Source of the DNA: Aeromonas enteropelogenes | GTDB lineage: Bacteria > Pseudomonadota > Gammaproteobacteria > Enterobacterales > Aeromonadaceae | Assembly: GCF_000819845.1 (NCBI RefSeq) | Contig: NZ_CDCG01000044.1 | Location: 62,001-126,000 of the forward strand | Length of the DNA stretch: 64,000 nucleotides | Direction of reading: 5' to 3' | Shown: positions 29,315 through 38,439 of the stretch, piece after piece | Layout of the letters: each line of letters begins with the position of its first letter | How positions within the stretch are numbered: the stretch's first letter is position 1 | Notes under the pieces: generated by a model | Databases searched by the model: none | What the model saw: the letters and a program-made list of their open reading frames with translations, nothing else | Told to the model about the DNA's origin: nothing | Program-made: the position numbers and the translations under genes

Positions 29315-29685
29315 CAGTTGGCGCTCGCTACCGGTGTGCGATGGCGCAGGATCTCGACGCCGACGCCTTCGGCATTGGGTACGGCACCTGGCTTGGTGAG
29401 AGTCACTTTGACCCACTGTACCCGCTCATCGGCAAGCACCAGGGTGGCGACCTGCTCAGCCATAGTTTCGACCAGTTCGACTACCTTGCCGCTGACATGT
29501 TCACAGATCCGGTTGGAGAGGTCGGCATAATCCAGTGCCAGCTTGATATCATCGGTTGCGGCGGCGGGGCGGTTGTCGAACCCCATCTCAAGGTCAAACC
29601 GGAGTTTCTGGCGAATGCCCTTCTCCCACTCATATACACCTATGGTGGTCAAAACCTCGAGTCCGCGAATAAACACCTTGTCCAT
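29314..29685 (-). CDS. folB: Dihydroneopterin aldolase FolB
   Basis: 123 residues. FolB signatures: MDKVFIRGLEVLTTIGVYEWE, then LDYADLSNRICEHV and the catalytic-site region VELVETMAEQVA, with VTLTKPGAVPNAEGVGVEI near the end. It splits dihydroneopterin to hydroxymethyl-dihydropterin, the substrate of FolK encoded next. It is divergent from plsY, as in E. coli (ygiH/folB). Confidence 0.97.
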   Translation of the reverse strand: MDKVFIRGLEVLTTIGVYEWEKGIRQKLRFDLEMGFDNRPAAATDDIKLALDYADLSNRICEHVSGKVVELVETMAEQVATLVLADERVQWVKVTLTKPGAVPNAEGVGVEILRHRTPVASAN

Positions 29686-29843
29686 GACTGTACTTCTTCT
29701 TTACTCTTGATGGGCTGTGATGACAGCGCAGGGATGCTGGCCGGGCGACATGCTTGCCGAGGCTGTCTGGTTGGGCAAAGGGTCCAAGCCAGCGTATGTG
29801 GCCCGCATCATACCCCATTCATATCGTGGTAAAAACGACCAAG

Positions 29844-30506
29844 ATGACGGCCCTGACGATTTTGATGATTATTCTGGCCTACCTGGGTGGTTCACTATCC
29901 AGTGCTGTGCTGGTCTCCCGCTTCACCGGTCTGCCTGACCCGCGGGATCACGGATCCCACAATCCGGGGGCGACCAATGTGCTGCGCCTCGGTGGCCGGA
30001 TGGCGGCTCTGGTGGTCTTGCTGCTCGATGTGATCAAGGGAATGGCCCCCGTCTATCTCGCCTGGTTTCTGCAAATCAAACCCGTCTATCTCGGCTTTAT
30101 CGGCGTGGCGGCATGTCTGGGCCACATGTATCCCCTCTTCTTCCATTTCCGGGGAGGCAAGGGGGTAGCAACGGCGCTGGGCACCATGCTGCCCATCGGT
30201 TATGGCATGGGGGGCGCCGTGATAGGCACCTGGCTGCTGGTACTGCTGGTGAGTGGCTACTCCTCCTTGGCTTCCATCATTACCGTACTGTTGACGCCGC
30301 TCTTTACCTACCTGCTCAAACCCGAATATACCTTGCCGGTTTCGCTGCTCTCCTGCCTCATCCTGATCCGCCATCACGAGAACATTGCCCGTTTGCTCAA
30401 GGGGGAAGAACCCAGGGTGTGGGGGCGCAAGCGCAGGGCCAGTGAGGGTGAAGTGAAGGAAATGGAGCGCGTTGAGCAAAAAAGAGACGAACGAGACAAA
30501 AAGTGA
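29844..30506 (+). CDS. plsY: Acyl-phosphate:glycerol-3-phosphate acyltransferase PlsY
   Basis: 220 residues from ATG 29844 (M-T-A-L-T-I-L-M-I-I-L-A-Y-L-G-G), which aligns with known PlsY starts. Five membrane helices. Catalytic loops: SHNPGATNVLRLGG (glycerol-3-P), HMYPLFFHFRGGKGVATALG (acyl-phosphate), and PLFTYLL further on. It makes lysophosphatidate at the inner membrane, the first step of phospholipid synthesis. A charged, Lys/Glu-rich tail of about 30 residues (KRRASEGEVKEMERVEQKRD) is longer than usual. Confidence 0.96.
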   Translation: MTALTILMIILAYLGGSLSSAVLVSRFTGLPDPRDHGSHNPGATNVLRLGGRMAALVVLLLDVIKGMAPVYLAWFLQIKPVYLGFIGVAACLGHMYPLFFHFRGGKGVATALGTMLPIGYGMGGAVIGTWLLVLLVSGYSSLASIITVLLTPLFTYLLKPEYTLPVSLLSCLILIRHHENIARLLKGEEPRVWGRKRRASEGEVKEMERVEQKRDERDKK

Positions 30507-30553
30507 AATTTCCCGTTGACCACCAGCCTTAAAATCCGTTTAATAGCGCCCAC

Positions 30554-30629
30554 GCCCAGATAGCTCAGTCGGTAGAGCAGGGGATTGAAAATCCCCGTGT
30601 CGGCGGTTCGATTCCGTCTCTGGGCACCA
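30554..30629 (+). tRNA. tRNA-Phe (GAA), copy 1
   Basis: 76 nt. Acceptor GCCCAGA / TCTGGGC with encoded ACCA; D-arm AGCTCAGTCGGTAGAGC; anticodon arm GGGGATTGAAAATCCCC with anticodon GAA; T-arm with GGTTCGATTCC. Identical to the copy at 30761. First of a four-gene tRNA array. Confidence 0.97.
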
Positions 30630-30681
30630 AATTTTGGTGTCATGAAGTAAAAATTCGTTCATGCGCAATGGTTTGAAGTGT

Positions 30682-30757
<76 letters not shown>

Positions 30758-30760
30758 TTT

Positions 30761-30836
30761 GCCCAGATAGCTCAGTCGGTAGAGCAGGGGATTGAAAATC
30801 CCCGTGTCGGCGGTTCGATTCCGTCTCTGGGCACCA
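30761..30836 (+). tRNA. tRNA-Phe (GAA), copy 2
   Basis: 76 nt, base-for-base identical to the gene at 30554; only three bases separate it from the tRNA-Thr CCA end. Tandem identical copies suggest local duplication or gene conversion. Confidence 0.97.
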
Positions 30837-30844
30837 CTTACAAT

Positions 30845-30920
30845 TCCTCCTTAGTTCAGTCGGTAGAACGGCGGACTGTTAATCCGTATGTCACTGGTTC
30901 AAGTCCAGTAGGAGGAGCCA
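30845..30920 (+). tRNA. tRNA-Asn (GTT)
   Basis: 76 nt. Acceptor TCCTCCT / AGGAGGA with encoded GCCA; anticodon arm GCGGACTGTTAATCCGT with anticodon GTT; T-arm with GGTTCAAGTCC. Last gene of the array, 8 bp after tRNA-Phe copy 2. Confidence 0.96.
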
Positions 30921-30924
30921 ATAC

Positions 30925-30956
30925 AAAAGCCCAGCTGAAAAGCTGGGCTTTTTTTT
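30925..30956 (+). terminator. Rho-independent terminator of the tRNA array
   Basis: Stem GCCCAGC / GCTGGGC with loop TGAAAA, then eight Ts, directly after tRNA-Asn. Confidence 0.95.
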
Positions 30957-31313
30957 ATCCGTTTCGTCATGGTGACGAGCGGCTCGCCTGTTGCTGTCGT
31001 CGGCCGTCACCATCTGTCGCCGGGCGTTGACTGTTTGTTGCCAAGCCATCTCATCCGCAAATAGGGTTCCACTTTGATCCATTATGGGGATACGGGGCCA
31101 GGATGGCCGGAGAATATCGCTTCCTCATTATTAATCTGCACATGACTGGCTATAGTAAATAATAAAGTTAATTACTTTATAATCGACATTTACAATGCGG
31201 TTTATCTGTTCTATATTTATTTGAATGGTTGTTTTGTTATGCAGTTGAAGTTCATTTTATAGCTGATAGAACAATTAAATGCAGTCTATTTGATGAGATA
31301 TATGGGGAATGTT
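30957..31313. other. Intergenic, AT-rich upstream region of a diguanylate cyclase
   Basis: About 357 bases between the tRNA terminator and the GGDEF gene. The right half is strongly AT-rich (AATAATAAAGTTAATTACTTTATAAT around 31160) and probably holds the promoter, possibly bound by H-NS-type proteins. No gene recognised. No integrase remnant or direct repeat of a tRNA end was seen. Confidence 0.5.
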
Positions 31314-32351
31314 ATGCATAATGAACGTTATCTTGATACAGCCGAACTGGATAAATTAAATTCCGGCGGTGATATAACCATGCCAGTATCATTTATCCTT
31401 GATATATCTCGTTCCAAATCACTGCAAGATGTATTGAATGTGGTGGCAAACTGGATTCACCATTTATTTAAAGCCGAACGAGTCAGTATTACAATTAAAG
31501 AAAATGAACATTTCCTGAAGCTTTATTCCATTTCCGGTAATCGGGCCATTCCTCTTGATTTTCTTATGCCCATTAAAGATACCTTTGTCGGTGGTGTATT
31601 TTCATCGGGTCGTTTGGCCATCTGTGATGATTTGAGCATGTCTGACAAGCTGGACTGCCAGATGTTGTATCACAAGGGGATGGGCTGTTGCATGGATGCC
31701 CCCATGCTGCAAGGTGACAACTGTATCGGCACCCTGAATGTGGCGCATCAGGATAAATTTTTTTACTCAACGAGAGACGCTGTCATTTTACAGTGTCTGG
31801 CCCATTGGCTTGCCCTCAATATCCAGCTCTATCTGCAAGTCGATGAAATGAAAGTGCTGGCTTCTACCGATTATCTTACCGGCATATACAACCGCAGGGC
31901 ATTCATGGCAGAAGGGCAGAGCCGGGTCGCCCATTCGTTATTGACGGGGGTTCCCTGTACCGTGGCGATTCTTGATATCGACAATTTCAAGGAGTTGAAT
32001 GATCGCTATGGTCATGAGGCGGGAGACCTCGTGCTCAGGCAGTTGGCTGCTGCCGTTTGCACCGTCGTCCGGGAGCATGATGTATTTGCCCGCATTGGCG
32101 GGGAAGAGTTTGCATTGATTATTGCCGGGGGCTCCCATGATGACAGCGATGATATTTTTGAAAAAATAAGAGCCTTGATTGAAGAGTTGCTTATCGAATA
32201 TGGCGAATACACCATTCAAGTCACGACCAGCATAGGGGCGTCAGTCTCCACCCCTGCGGATGTCGAGATCGGACATCTTCTGCGAAGAGCGGACATGGCG
32301 CTCTATCAAGCCAAGAGTGCCGGCAAGAACAGGGTAATCTTCGAGTTGTAA
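31314..32351 (+). CDS. GAF-GGDEF diguanylate cyclase
   Basis: 345 residues from ATG 31314, chosen because GGGGA lies five bases upstream; earlier in-frame starts (TTG 31290, ATG 31293) add up to eight residues. A GAF-like sensor (about residues 20-160) precedes a full GGDEF domain: STDYLTGIYNRRAF, IDNFKELNDRYGHEAGD, active-site IGGEEFALI, and RRADMALYQAKSAGKNRV. It should make c-di-GMP; no RxxD inhibitory site is obvious before GGEEF. N-terminal codon use is more AT-rich than its neighbours. No membrane helix, so cytoplasmic. Confidence 0.93.
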   Translation: MHNERYLDTAELDKLNSGGDITMPVSFILDISRSKSLQDVLNVVANWIHHLFKAERVSITIKENEHFLKLYSISGNRAIPLDFLMPIKDTFVGGVFSSGRLAICDDLSMSDKLDCQMLYHKGMGCCMDAPMLQGDNCIGTLNVAHQDKFFYSTRDAVILQCLAHWLALNIQLYLQVDEMKVLASTDYLTGIYNRRAFMAEGQSRVAHSLLTGVPCTVAILDIDNFKELNDRYGHEAGDLVLRQLAAAVCTVVREHDVFARIGGEEFALIIAGGSHDDSDDIFEKIRALIEELLIEYGEYTIQVTTSIGASVSTPADVEIGHLLRRADMALYQAKSAGKNRVIFEL

Positions 32352-32511
32352 CTGACTTCTGTACTGGCCTGCGAAGGCGGACGGATCGCTGGGGCAGCCC
32401 CTGTCGCCCGCAATGCTGCGGGCATCGATCTTCCCCGAAAATTTACCTAGCATGGAAACTTTGGCGAGCCAAACATGCCGCCGTTACCTTACTGTCGAGA
32501 GAATCCACAAG

Positions 32512-33090
32512 ATGAAAATGCGTCCCCTGTTGTTGCTGAGTGTCCTGCTGCTGGGCGGGTGTAGCGTCAATCCCTATCGTTGGCCCGGCAGTGAGCCCCA
32601 GACGCCTGCGCCGAGCGAGCCAGTCACCCAGCCTCCCGTGACTCAACCCGAGGTGAAACCACCGGTACAAAAACCGGTGGCACCGACCGCGCTGGCCGTG
32701 GCCATGGCGGATGCCTTCGTCCAGGCCCCCGAGGTGCGGGAGCTGGCCAATGGCAACCCTGTGCTGCTGCTCACGCCACCCCAGAATGGAACGGGGGAAT
32801 CTCTCGACACGCGCCCCATGGCGGCGGCCATGATCAAGCGGATCCAGTCCAAAAGCGAGTTTCGCTTCGTCGACCCGGGCCAGGTCGCGGCCATCACCAG
32901 CCAGCTCGAATATCAGCAAGGGGGGGTCAATCCAGCCTCTTTGGTCCGCCTGGGGCGACAGACCGGTGCGGGTTACATGCTCTACGGGGATCTGGTGCAA
33001 CAGGGGGGACGTTATCGGCTTGCCATGAGCCTGATGGATCTGCGCAGTGGCGAACTGCTCTGGAATGCGAGCCGCTTCGCCAGCCGATAG
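32512..33090 (+). CDS. lpoB: Penicillin-binding protein activator LpoB
   Basis: 192 residues. Lipoprotein signal with lipobox LLGGC (C17), a Pro/Thr-rich flexible linker (about 30-58) and a globular domain (MADAFVQAPEVRELA, PMAAAMIKRIQSKSEFRFVDP, MLYGDLVQQGGRYRLAM). Length and organisation match LpoB, the outer-membrane lipoprotein that reaches through peptidoglycan to stimulate PBP1b. The ATG at 32512 starts M-K-M-R-P-L-L-L-L; the longer frame upstream is unlikely. It stands alone here. Confidence 0.93.
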   Translation: MKMRPLLLLSVLLLGGCSVNPYRWPGSEPQTPAPSEPVTQPPVTQPEVKPPVQKPVAPTALAVAMADAFVQAPEVRELANGNPVLLLTPPQNGTGESLDTRPMAAAMIKRIQSKSEFRFVDPGQVAAITSQLEYQQGGVNPASLVRLGRQTGAGYMLYGDLVQQGGRYRLAMSLMDLRSGELLWNASRFASR

Positions 33091-33307
33091 TTTGGACTTT
33101 GTCGGGGTCACCACGGCACCAGGCCAGAGGTGACCCTTGCGGGACGGTGGGGGGATGGCAGCCCCCTTCAGTAGATACCGGCTGTCGCGTTCCTTTCCCC
33201 TGCCCATACGCTATGGCCAGCGAGGCCGATAGTGATTGCTCGCTTGCCATCATCAACAATTCCTCACACCAGAGCCGCCATGGCAGTCGGTGGCACGCCA
33301 CCTTGTC

Positions 33308-33625
33308 TCAGAGCATCGGGAAGTAGCAGGCGGTGATATCGACGGGCTGATCCGCGCAACCCGGTTGATAAAACTGCCAACCGGCGTCCGAGAAGGCGCG
33401 CAGCTCGCTCTCGACAAATGCCAGCGCCAGGCTCAGGGCCTGCAAGGCATCAATACCATGGATAAAGGTCTTGTCACGCAGGCCGGCAAGCTTCACCTTG
33501 CAGCGATGGTCACCGTTGGCGGATCTGGTGTCAGGTCTGGGCCTGTGGATGGCAATCTTCAGGCGAAGTTGCTCACCCTCTGGGCTGACGACATCGAACC
33601 TGGCGGTGACTAGGGTCTTCTTCAT
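33308..33625 (-). CDS. Conserved-looking protein of unknown function
   Basis: 105 residues from ATG 33625, with AAGGAAT eight bases upstream. Begins MKKTLVTARFDVVSPEGEQL, continues as a beta-rich domain (LRLKIAIHRPRP, CKVKLAGL) and a helix (ALQALSLALAFVESEL), ending ITACYFPML. No signal or membrane segment. I do not recognise the family with certainty. It is a single gene convergent with lpoB across about 215 bp. Confidence 0.7.
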   Translation of the reverse strand: MKKTLVTARFDVVSPEGEQLRLKIAIHRPRPDTRSANGDHRCKVKLAGLRDKTFIHGIDALQALSLALAFVESELRAFSDAGWQFYQPGCADQPVDITACYFPML

Positions 33626-33950
33626 CCGGATATTCCTTTTCCGTTGGTGGGTACAGGCTTGATGAGCCCTGGCCGGGGACCAGAAGGCGCTCTGGGGTAT
33701 CAGCCTAATGGAACCTGGAGACTCAAACAATCTGCTGTCAGCTCATGGCTGATGCCAAAATGAATCAGAGCCTCTCATGCTAGTGCTGCTGAATATCGGC
33801 AAAGAGCTCGGTTGATTACCAGGTTGAACATTATTTGCGCATTAAGATTCATCACTGATTGAATTTGATGTTCGCTCCGGGTCCGGCACGGTACGATATT
33901 TTGACAGTCAGCCAGCCTTTCGCTGCCTGAGGCTCGCAGGAGGAGACGGA

Positions 33951-34838
33951 ATGGAGCTTTCGGTCAAGCAACTCTATGAAGTGATGGCCCAACTGCCGGA
34001 TCCTCTCTTTATCCTGAGCGAAGATGGCTACTACATCGAATACCTGGGCGGGATGGAGGAGCAGTCCTATCAGGACGGCAACCCCCTGACGGGAAAGAGA
34101 CTGTTCGACGTACTGCCTGCGGTGATGGCGCAATGGGTGATGGAACAGGTGATGCTGGCACTGGATAGTGGCCAGATCCAGGTGGTGGAATATGATCTTG
34201 CGGCCACTGAGGTGGCGGGGATCGATGCAGCCGTCGGGCCGCAAGGGATGCAGCGATTCGAGGGCAAGATTGCCCCCTTGCCCTCTCTGTATGAGGGGAA
34301 GCGAGCGGTCGTCTGGGTAACCCGCAATATTACCTGCCAGCACGAGCTGCAACAGCGACTGAAATTGCAAAGCGAAACCGATCAGCTCACCGGTCTCTAC
34401 AACCGGCGATTCTTCTTCGATCACTGGGCCCGGTTGCAGCAGGGAGAGGGTCATGGCCTCATCATGCTGGACATCGACCACTTCAAGCAGGTCAACGATC
34501 GTTTCGGCCATCAGGAAGGGGATCGGACGTTGCAACGCTTCTGCGAGTGTGTGGCGACCCAGTTGCGCAGCGAGGATCTCTTTGTACGCAGCGGCGGCGA
34601 GGAGTTTCTGGTACTGCTGCCGCGACTGGACGAACTGACGCTATTGCGCATTGCGGAGCGGATCCGTGCGGCCGTGGCAGCCCTGGCCGCCGACCCTGTT
34701 ACGCTGACCGTCAGTCTGGGTACGACGCTGGTGCGACCGGGTGAGGATATCAATCTGGCGTTGGCGCGCGCCGACGAGTGGCTCTATCGTGCCAAGCGGG
34801 CAGGGCGCAACCGGGTGGCTCACTGCCCATCGCGCTGA
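33951..34838 (+). CDS. PAS-GGDEF diguanylate cyclase
   Basis: 295 residues. Start ATG 33951 follows AGGAGGAGACGG. N-terminal PAS domain (about residues 5-125: MAQLPDPLFILSEDGYYIEYLGG, ending VVWVTRNITCQHELQQRL), then GGDEF with SETDQLTGLYNRRFFFDHW, LDIDHFKQVNDRFGHQEGD, active-site SGGEEFLVLLP and ARADEWLYRAKRAGRNRV. The intact GGEEF predicts c-di-GMP synthesis controlled by the PAS sensor. Soluble. It is the second diguanylate cyclase within 3 kb but is not a duplicate of the first; their sensor domains differ. Confidence 0.95.
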   Translation: MELSVKQLYEVMAQLPDPLFILSEDGYYIEYLGGMEEQSYQDGNPLTGKRLFDVLPAVMAQWVMEQVMLALDSGQIQVVEYDLAATEVAGIDAAVGPQGMQRFEGKIAPLPSLYEGKRAVVWVTRNITCQHELQQRLKLQSETDQLTGLYNRRFFFDHWARLQQGEGHGLIMLDIDHFKQVNDRFGHQEGDRTLQRFCECVATQLRSEDLFVRSGGEEFLVLLPRLDELTLLRIAERIRAAVAALAADPVTLTVSLGTTLVRPGEDINLALARADEWLYRAKRAGRNRVAHCPSR

Positions 34839-35287
34839 CGGCTGGCCATCAGCGATTAATAATATCGTCCACCTTCGCTATTATTTCATTGAGGTGGAAT
34901 TAAGCTCATTTTATTTATTGAAGGTTTTTTACGCCATCATGTTAATATTAATAGGTCGGCCTGGTCTCATTAATCTTGTTGAGAAAAAAGCCGTGGTTTT
35001 ACCATTATGTTATCAGGACGCTGTCGCACAGCTCTGACAAGACTGGAATGATACATTTTATTGTTTTTTGAAACATCTCGGTTTAAACGGTCATGAATTA
35101 TTAACCTTGACCTTGATGATGATTTCAATGATGGTAAAACGGCATTTTCGTATTGCCCCGGCGTGCATTATTGAATGTCGGTGGATTTATTATGGTACGA
35201 AGTATTCGATATTTTATTGAATATCGCTTGCCAGTTATTTCTGGCCAATAAAAATAATGATGACAGAACAATAAGGTATGTATCGCA
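34839..35287. other. Long AT-rich regulatory region upstream of the permease gene
   Basis: 449 bases, markedly AT-rich. It contains the inverted repeat CGATATT-N6-AATATCG at 35207-35226, about 60 bp before the permease ATG. No coding frame has start, ribosome site and composition together. It probably holds the promoter and operator(s) of the permease. Confidence 0.55.
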
Positions 35288-36562
35288 ATGAGTCTTGCTA
35301 TTACAGAAAAGAGTAATACTGTTTCAAAGTTGAAATGGGAGAAAAGTGATTCGGTATGGACCATGGGGCTATATGCCACAGCAGTGGGTGCCGGCACTTT
35401 ATTTCTCCCGATTACCGTAGGCAGTAACTCCCCGGTTATCTTGCTGTTTATTTTATTATTGGCGTTTCCACTTTCTTATTATTCTCACCGGGCGCTGAGC
35501 CGGTTTGTGCTCTCCAGCTCCCATCGGGAGGGAGACATCACCCATGTGGTGGTGGAGCACTTTGGCGCCAGAGCCGGCCAGTTGCTGATGCTGGTCTACC
35601 TGATGGCCTTTTACCCCATCATTCTGGTCTACAGCATCTCCATCACCAATGCGATCCAGAGCTTCCTGGTGAACCAGCTGGGGAGTGCCGCGTTCCCTCG
35701 TGGCTGGCTGGTACTCGGGGTCATGCTGGGTCTGCACCTGATCCTGCTGGCGGGCAAGCATATAGTGGTATCGGCCATCAGCGTGCTGGCACTGCCCATG
35801 GTGGCGTTTCTGCTTGGCCTCTCCTTCTATCTGCTGCCCCAGTGGAGCCTCTCCTATTTTACCGAGAGCCAGGCGGTGGATTGGCATGATCCCGCCTTCT
35901 GGAAATCCCTCTGGCTTATCGTGCCTGTGATGGTGTTCTCCTTCAGTCATGCTCCCATCATCTCCTCATTCAGCGCCGCCCAGAAGAAGCGGGATCATCA
36001 GCATGCAGACCAGCTCAGCAGACGCATCATCAAGTGCAGCAGCCTGCTGATCTGCGGCAGCGTGATGTTTTTTGTCGTGAGCTGCGTGATGAGCCTGAGC
36101 CAGGCCGAGATGGCGCTGGCCCGTACCGACAATATCTCCGTGCTGTCGGCGCTCGCGAACAAGTTCTCCAACCCGTTGATTGCCTATGTGGGGCCGCTTA
36201 TCGCCATCCTGGCCATGTCGAAATCCTTCCTCGGCACCTCCATGGGGGTGAGCGAAGGAACGGTGAGCATGGTGAGTGGCGCCTGTCAGGGGCTCGGGCT
36301 CTCCCTCAAGGAGTCGACCATTACCCGGGTTTCCTCCCTCATTCTGTTCGTCGTGACCGGGGTCATCACTTACCTCAATCCCAACGTGCTCGACATCATA
36401 GAGCGCATCAGCGGGCCGCTCATCGCCGTGATCCTGTTTCTGCTGCCCGCCTGTTCCATCTATCGCTTGCCCGCGCTCAGGCGCTATCGCGGAGCGAGCA
36501 CCCTGTTTGTGCTGGTGATGGGGCTGCTTGCCATCTCGGCCCTTATCTACGATCTGTTCTGA
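35288..36562 (+). CDS. HAAAP-family amino acid permease (serine/threonine type, SdaC-like)
   Basis: 424 residues, eleven or so membrane helices. The N-terminal half matches hydroxy/aromatic amino acid permeases: SVWTMGLYATAVGAGTLFLP, AFPLSYYSHRALSRF, ITNAIQSFLVNQLG; then VPVMVFSFSHAPIISSFSAA. This subgroup (SdaC/TdcC/YhaO/YhjV) imports serine or threonine with protons. Substrate not decidable. It is a single gene with an unusually long AT-rich leader region and its own terminator; AT-rich codons at the start give way to typical codons after about 60 residues. Confidence 0.9.
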   Translation: MSLAITEKSNTVSKLKWEKSDSVWTMGLYATAVGAGTLFLPITVGSNSPVILLFILLLAFPLSYYSHRALSRFVLSSSHREGDITHVVVEHFGARAGQLLMLVYLMAFYPIILVYSISITNAIQSFLVNQLGSAAFPRGWLVLGVMLGLHLILLAGKHIVVSAISVLALPMVAFLLGLSFYLLPQWSLSYFTESQAVDWHDPAFWKSLWLIVPVMVFSFSHAPIISSFSAAQKKRDHQHADQLSRRIIKCSSLLICGSVMFFVVSCVMSLSQAEMALARTDNISVLSALANKFSNPLIAYVGPLIAILAMSKSFLGTSMGVSEGTVSMVSGACQGLGLSLKESTITRVSSLILFVVTGVITYLNPNVLDIIERISGPLIAVILFLLPACSIYRLPALRRYRGASTLFVLVMGLLAISALIYDLF

Positions 36563-36584
36563 CGAACCGGATCCGGCACAAAGC

Positions 36585-36613
36585 AAAAAGGGCGGCCCAT
36601 GGCCGCCCTTTTC
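36585..36613. terminator. Bidirectional terminator
   Basis: AAAAGGGCGGCC / GGCCGCCCTTTT around CAT; serves the permease on the plus strand and the converging ExoD gene on the minus strand. Confidence 0.9.
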
Positions 36614-36626
36614 ATATTTCTGGCTG

Positions 36627-37265
36627 TCAGCCAAACAGGGTCGAGATATTTTGTCCCGCCATCAGCAGGCCGATGGCCAGGGCGCTGAACCAGACCAGGG
36701 TCGCCGTGACCAGCAAATAACCGCCAGCGACGAACAGGCCATCGCGCTGCAGCATGCCGGTGCTTAGCAGCAAAATGGCCCAGGCCGGCATGGCGTTGGT
36801 GAAGGGGATGGCACCCAGAGGCAGCATCAGCAGCAGGGCCGCCAGCATGATCAGCAGGCCATTGCAGCGGTTGATGGTGGTGCTGCCCGTCAGCAACAGC
36901 AGGCGTGGGCGGATGAAGCGATCGATGCGGGCCAGCAGATCCGCCCCCTTGTGCAGGGTCGGCTTGAGCTGATCCGCAGCGAAGCGGCGTTCCATCAGAA
37001 AAGCAGGCAACCAGGGCACCCGGTTGAGAGTGATGCCGATGCCGATAAACAGGATCAGCAGACCAAACGGAGTACTGACGCCCGGAATGGAGACCGGCAG
37101 CAGGAAGGGCACGGTGAGCAGCACGCAAAACAGCAGCATGCCCTGTTCCCCCACCAGGGTCAGCATCTGGCGCAGGCTGATGTGGCTCTCGTCGATGGCG
37201 TGTGCCGTGGATCGCAGGGTATCCGAGAGCGTGCTTTGTGGATCTTTGAGTTGCGCGGCAACCAT
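36627..37265 (-). CDS. ExoD family membrane protein
   Basis: 212 residues with several membrane helices (MLLFCVLLTVPFLLPVSIPG, LIMLAALLLMLPLGAIPFTN, LLVTATLVWFSALAIGLL). The segments QMLTLVGEQGMLLFCVLL and PGVSTPFGLLILFIGIGI are typical of ExoD, named after a Rhizobium gene affecting exopolysaccharide. No exopolysaccharide genes are nearby, so a polysaccharide role here is unproven. Single gene. Confidence 0.88.
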   Translation of the reverse strand: MVAAQLKDPQSTLSDTLRSTAHAIDESHISLRQMLTLVGEQGMLLFCVLLTVPFLLPVSIPGVSTPFGLLILFIGIGITLNRVPWLPAFLMERRFAADQLKPTLHKGADLLARIDRFIRPRLLLLTGSTTINRCNGLLIMLAALLLMLPLGAIPFTNAMPAWAILLLSTGMLQRDGLFVAGGYLLVTATLVWFSALAIGLLMAGQNISTLFG

Positions 37266-37403
37266 GCCTGATGTCCTTCTGATGAGTGCTGAGGGTCACC
37301 ATGACCCGGTTGCGCGTCAGAATACGGGGGCAAGGTTAATAGCGGATGAATAGGGGGAGCAGATAGCGAAGCGCCGCCCCGATCGGGCGGCGGGGCGAGC
37401 GGA

Positions 37404-37709
37404 TCACTTGATGCCGAATGTGATGCGGCTGAGGGGCTCGTTGACGTCGAACAGCTTGTATTGCACGTCGCTGGCGCCCATGGCAAGCACTCGCTGTTCG
37501 TGCATCTGCACGTATTGCCGTGCGCTCGCCTCATCCTCGAACAGATAGATGCCACCCGCTTCGCCGGTGCGCGGGTTCTCCGTCCATATCTTGGAGATAA
37601 ACCCGGGCTCGCGGGTGATGGATTCGGCCAGCGGCACGGCGGCCTCGGTCAGTGCCGGCCCCATCTGCTCGGCGGGAAAGGTGAAATGGATTTGCAGCAA
37701 ACTGGGCAT
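37404..37709 (-). CDS. ydhR: YdhR-type putative monooxygenase
   Basis: 101 residues, starting MPSLLQIHFTFPAEQMG and containing ESITREPGFISKIWTENPRTGEAGGIYLFED, written here in parts as ESITREPGF and EAGGIYLF. This matches the YdhR dimeric alpha/beta-barrel family related to small cofactor-less monooxygenases. Function in vivo is unknown. It diverges from an HxlR regulator 119 bp away; HxlR proteins commonly control a neighbouring quinone or aldehyde detoxification gene, so regulation of ydhR is a reasonable inference. Confidence 0.85.
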   Translation of the reverse strand: MPSLLQIHFTFPAEQMGPALTEAAVPLAESITREPGFISKIWTENPRTGEAGGIYLFEDEASARQYVQMHEQRVLAMGASDVQYKLFDVNEPLSRITFGIK

Positions 37710-37828
37710 GACGGCTCTTCCTGTTGAATGATACGACTCGTCGCATCATAGGAAGCCGGCATTTTGGCTGCAAGAAGGCACATTTTCGTGGCATAGTTAC
37801 CCTGAAGTAACCATTAGCGAGGCACGCC

Positions 37829-38161
37829 TTGAACCCGCCCCTCTGTCCTGCCTACGAGGTATTGCGACTGCTGAACGGAAAATGGAAACCGGCCATCCTG
37901 TTTCATCTGCAAAGCCAGACTCTGCGTTTTGGCGATCTGCGTCGCCGTTTGCCCGCCGTCAGCCAGAAGGTGCTCACCGCCCAGCTCAAGGAGCTGGAGA
38001 GTGACGGTGTCATCAGCCGGACCCTCTACCCCAGCGTGCCTCCCCGTGTGGAGTATGCCCTGACACAATTGGGTACGGCTTTGCTGCCCCTGTTGCAACA
38101 GATGCATGACTTTGCTCTTGCCAACGCCGGGTTGCTGGCACAGCAGCAGGATGTGACTTAG
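37829..38161 (+). CDS. HxlR family transcriptional regulator
   Basis: 110 residues: a winged-helix protein with the HxlR core CPAYEVLRLLNGKWKPAILF, LRFGDLRRRLPAVSQKVLTAQ and the wing VPPRVEYALTQLG. The N-terminal Cys (PLCPAYE) is the position used for aldehyde/diamide sensing in several relatives. It faces ydhR divergently across 119 bp and likely controls that gene and itself. Confidence 0.9.
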   Translation: MNPPLCPAYEVLRLLNGKWKPAILFHLQSQTLRFGDLRRRLPAVSQKVLTAQLKELESDGVISRTLYPSVPPRVEYALTQLGTALLPLLQQMHDFALANAGLLAQQQDVT

Positions 38162-38439
38162 GCCTCCTGGGGCCGGCCATGTCTCATATCCGCAGATGAT
38201 CAGGGGAGGGATGCCCTTCGCCAGGGGATGAGCCTGACCCGATACCCGGTGTCAGTGAGCTCTCGCTGCACTCTTTCCTTGCGCCAGTTCCCGAATGCCT
38301 GCGCTCATATCCAGCCAGATCTGTCCTGTTCGTGGGTCACGCCCGTTTTCCTGCCATATCGCAGCCAGATCATTCCTGGTGATGACGGATTTTCCCGATG
38401 TTGGCTCGCGCGTGGTCAAGAGGCGCCCCTGATTTGGCT

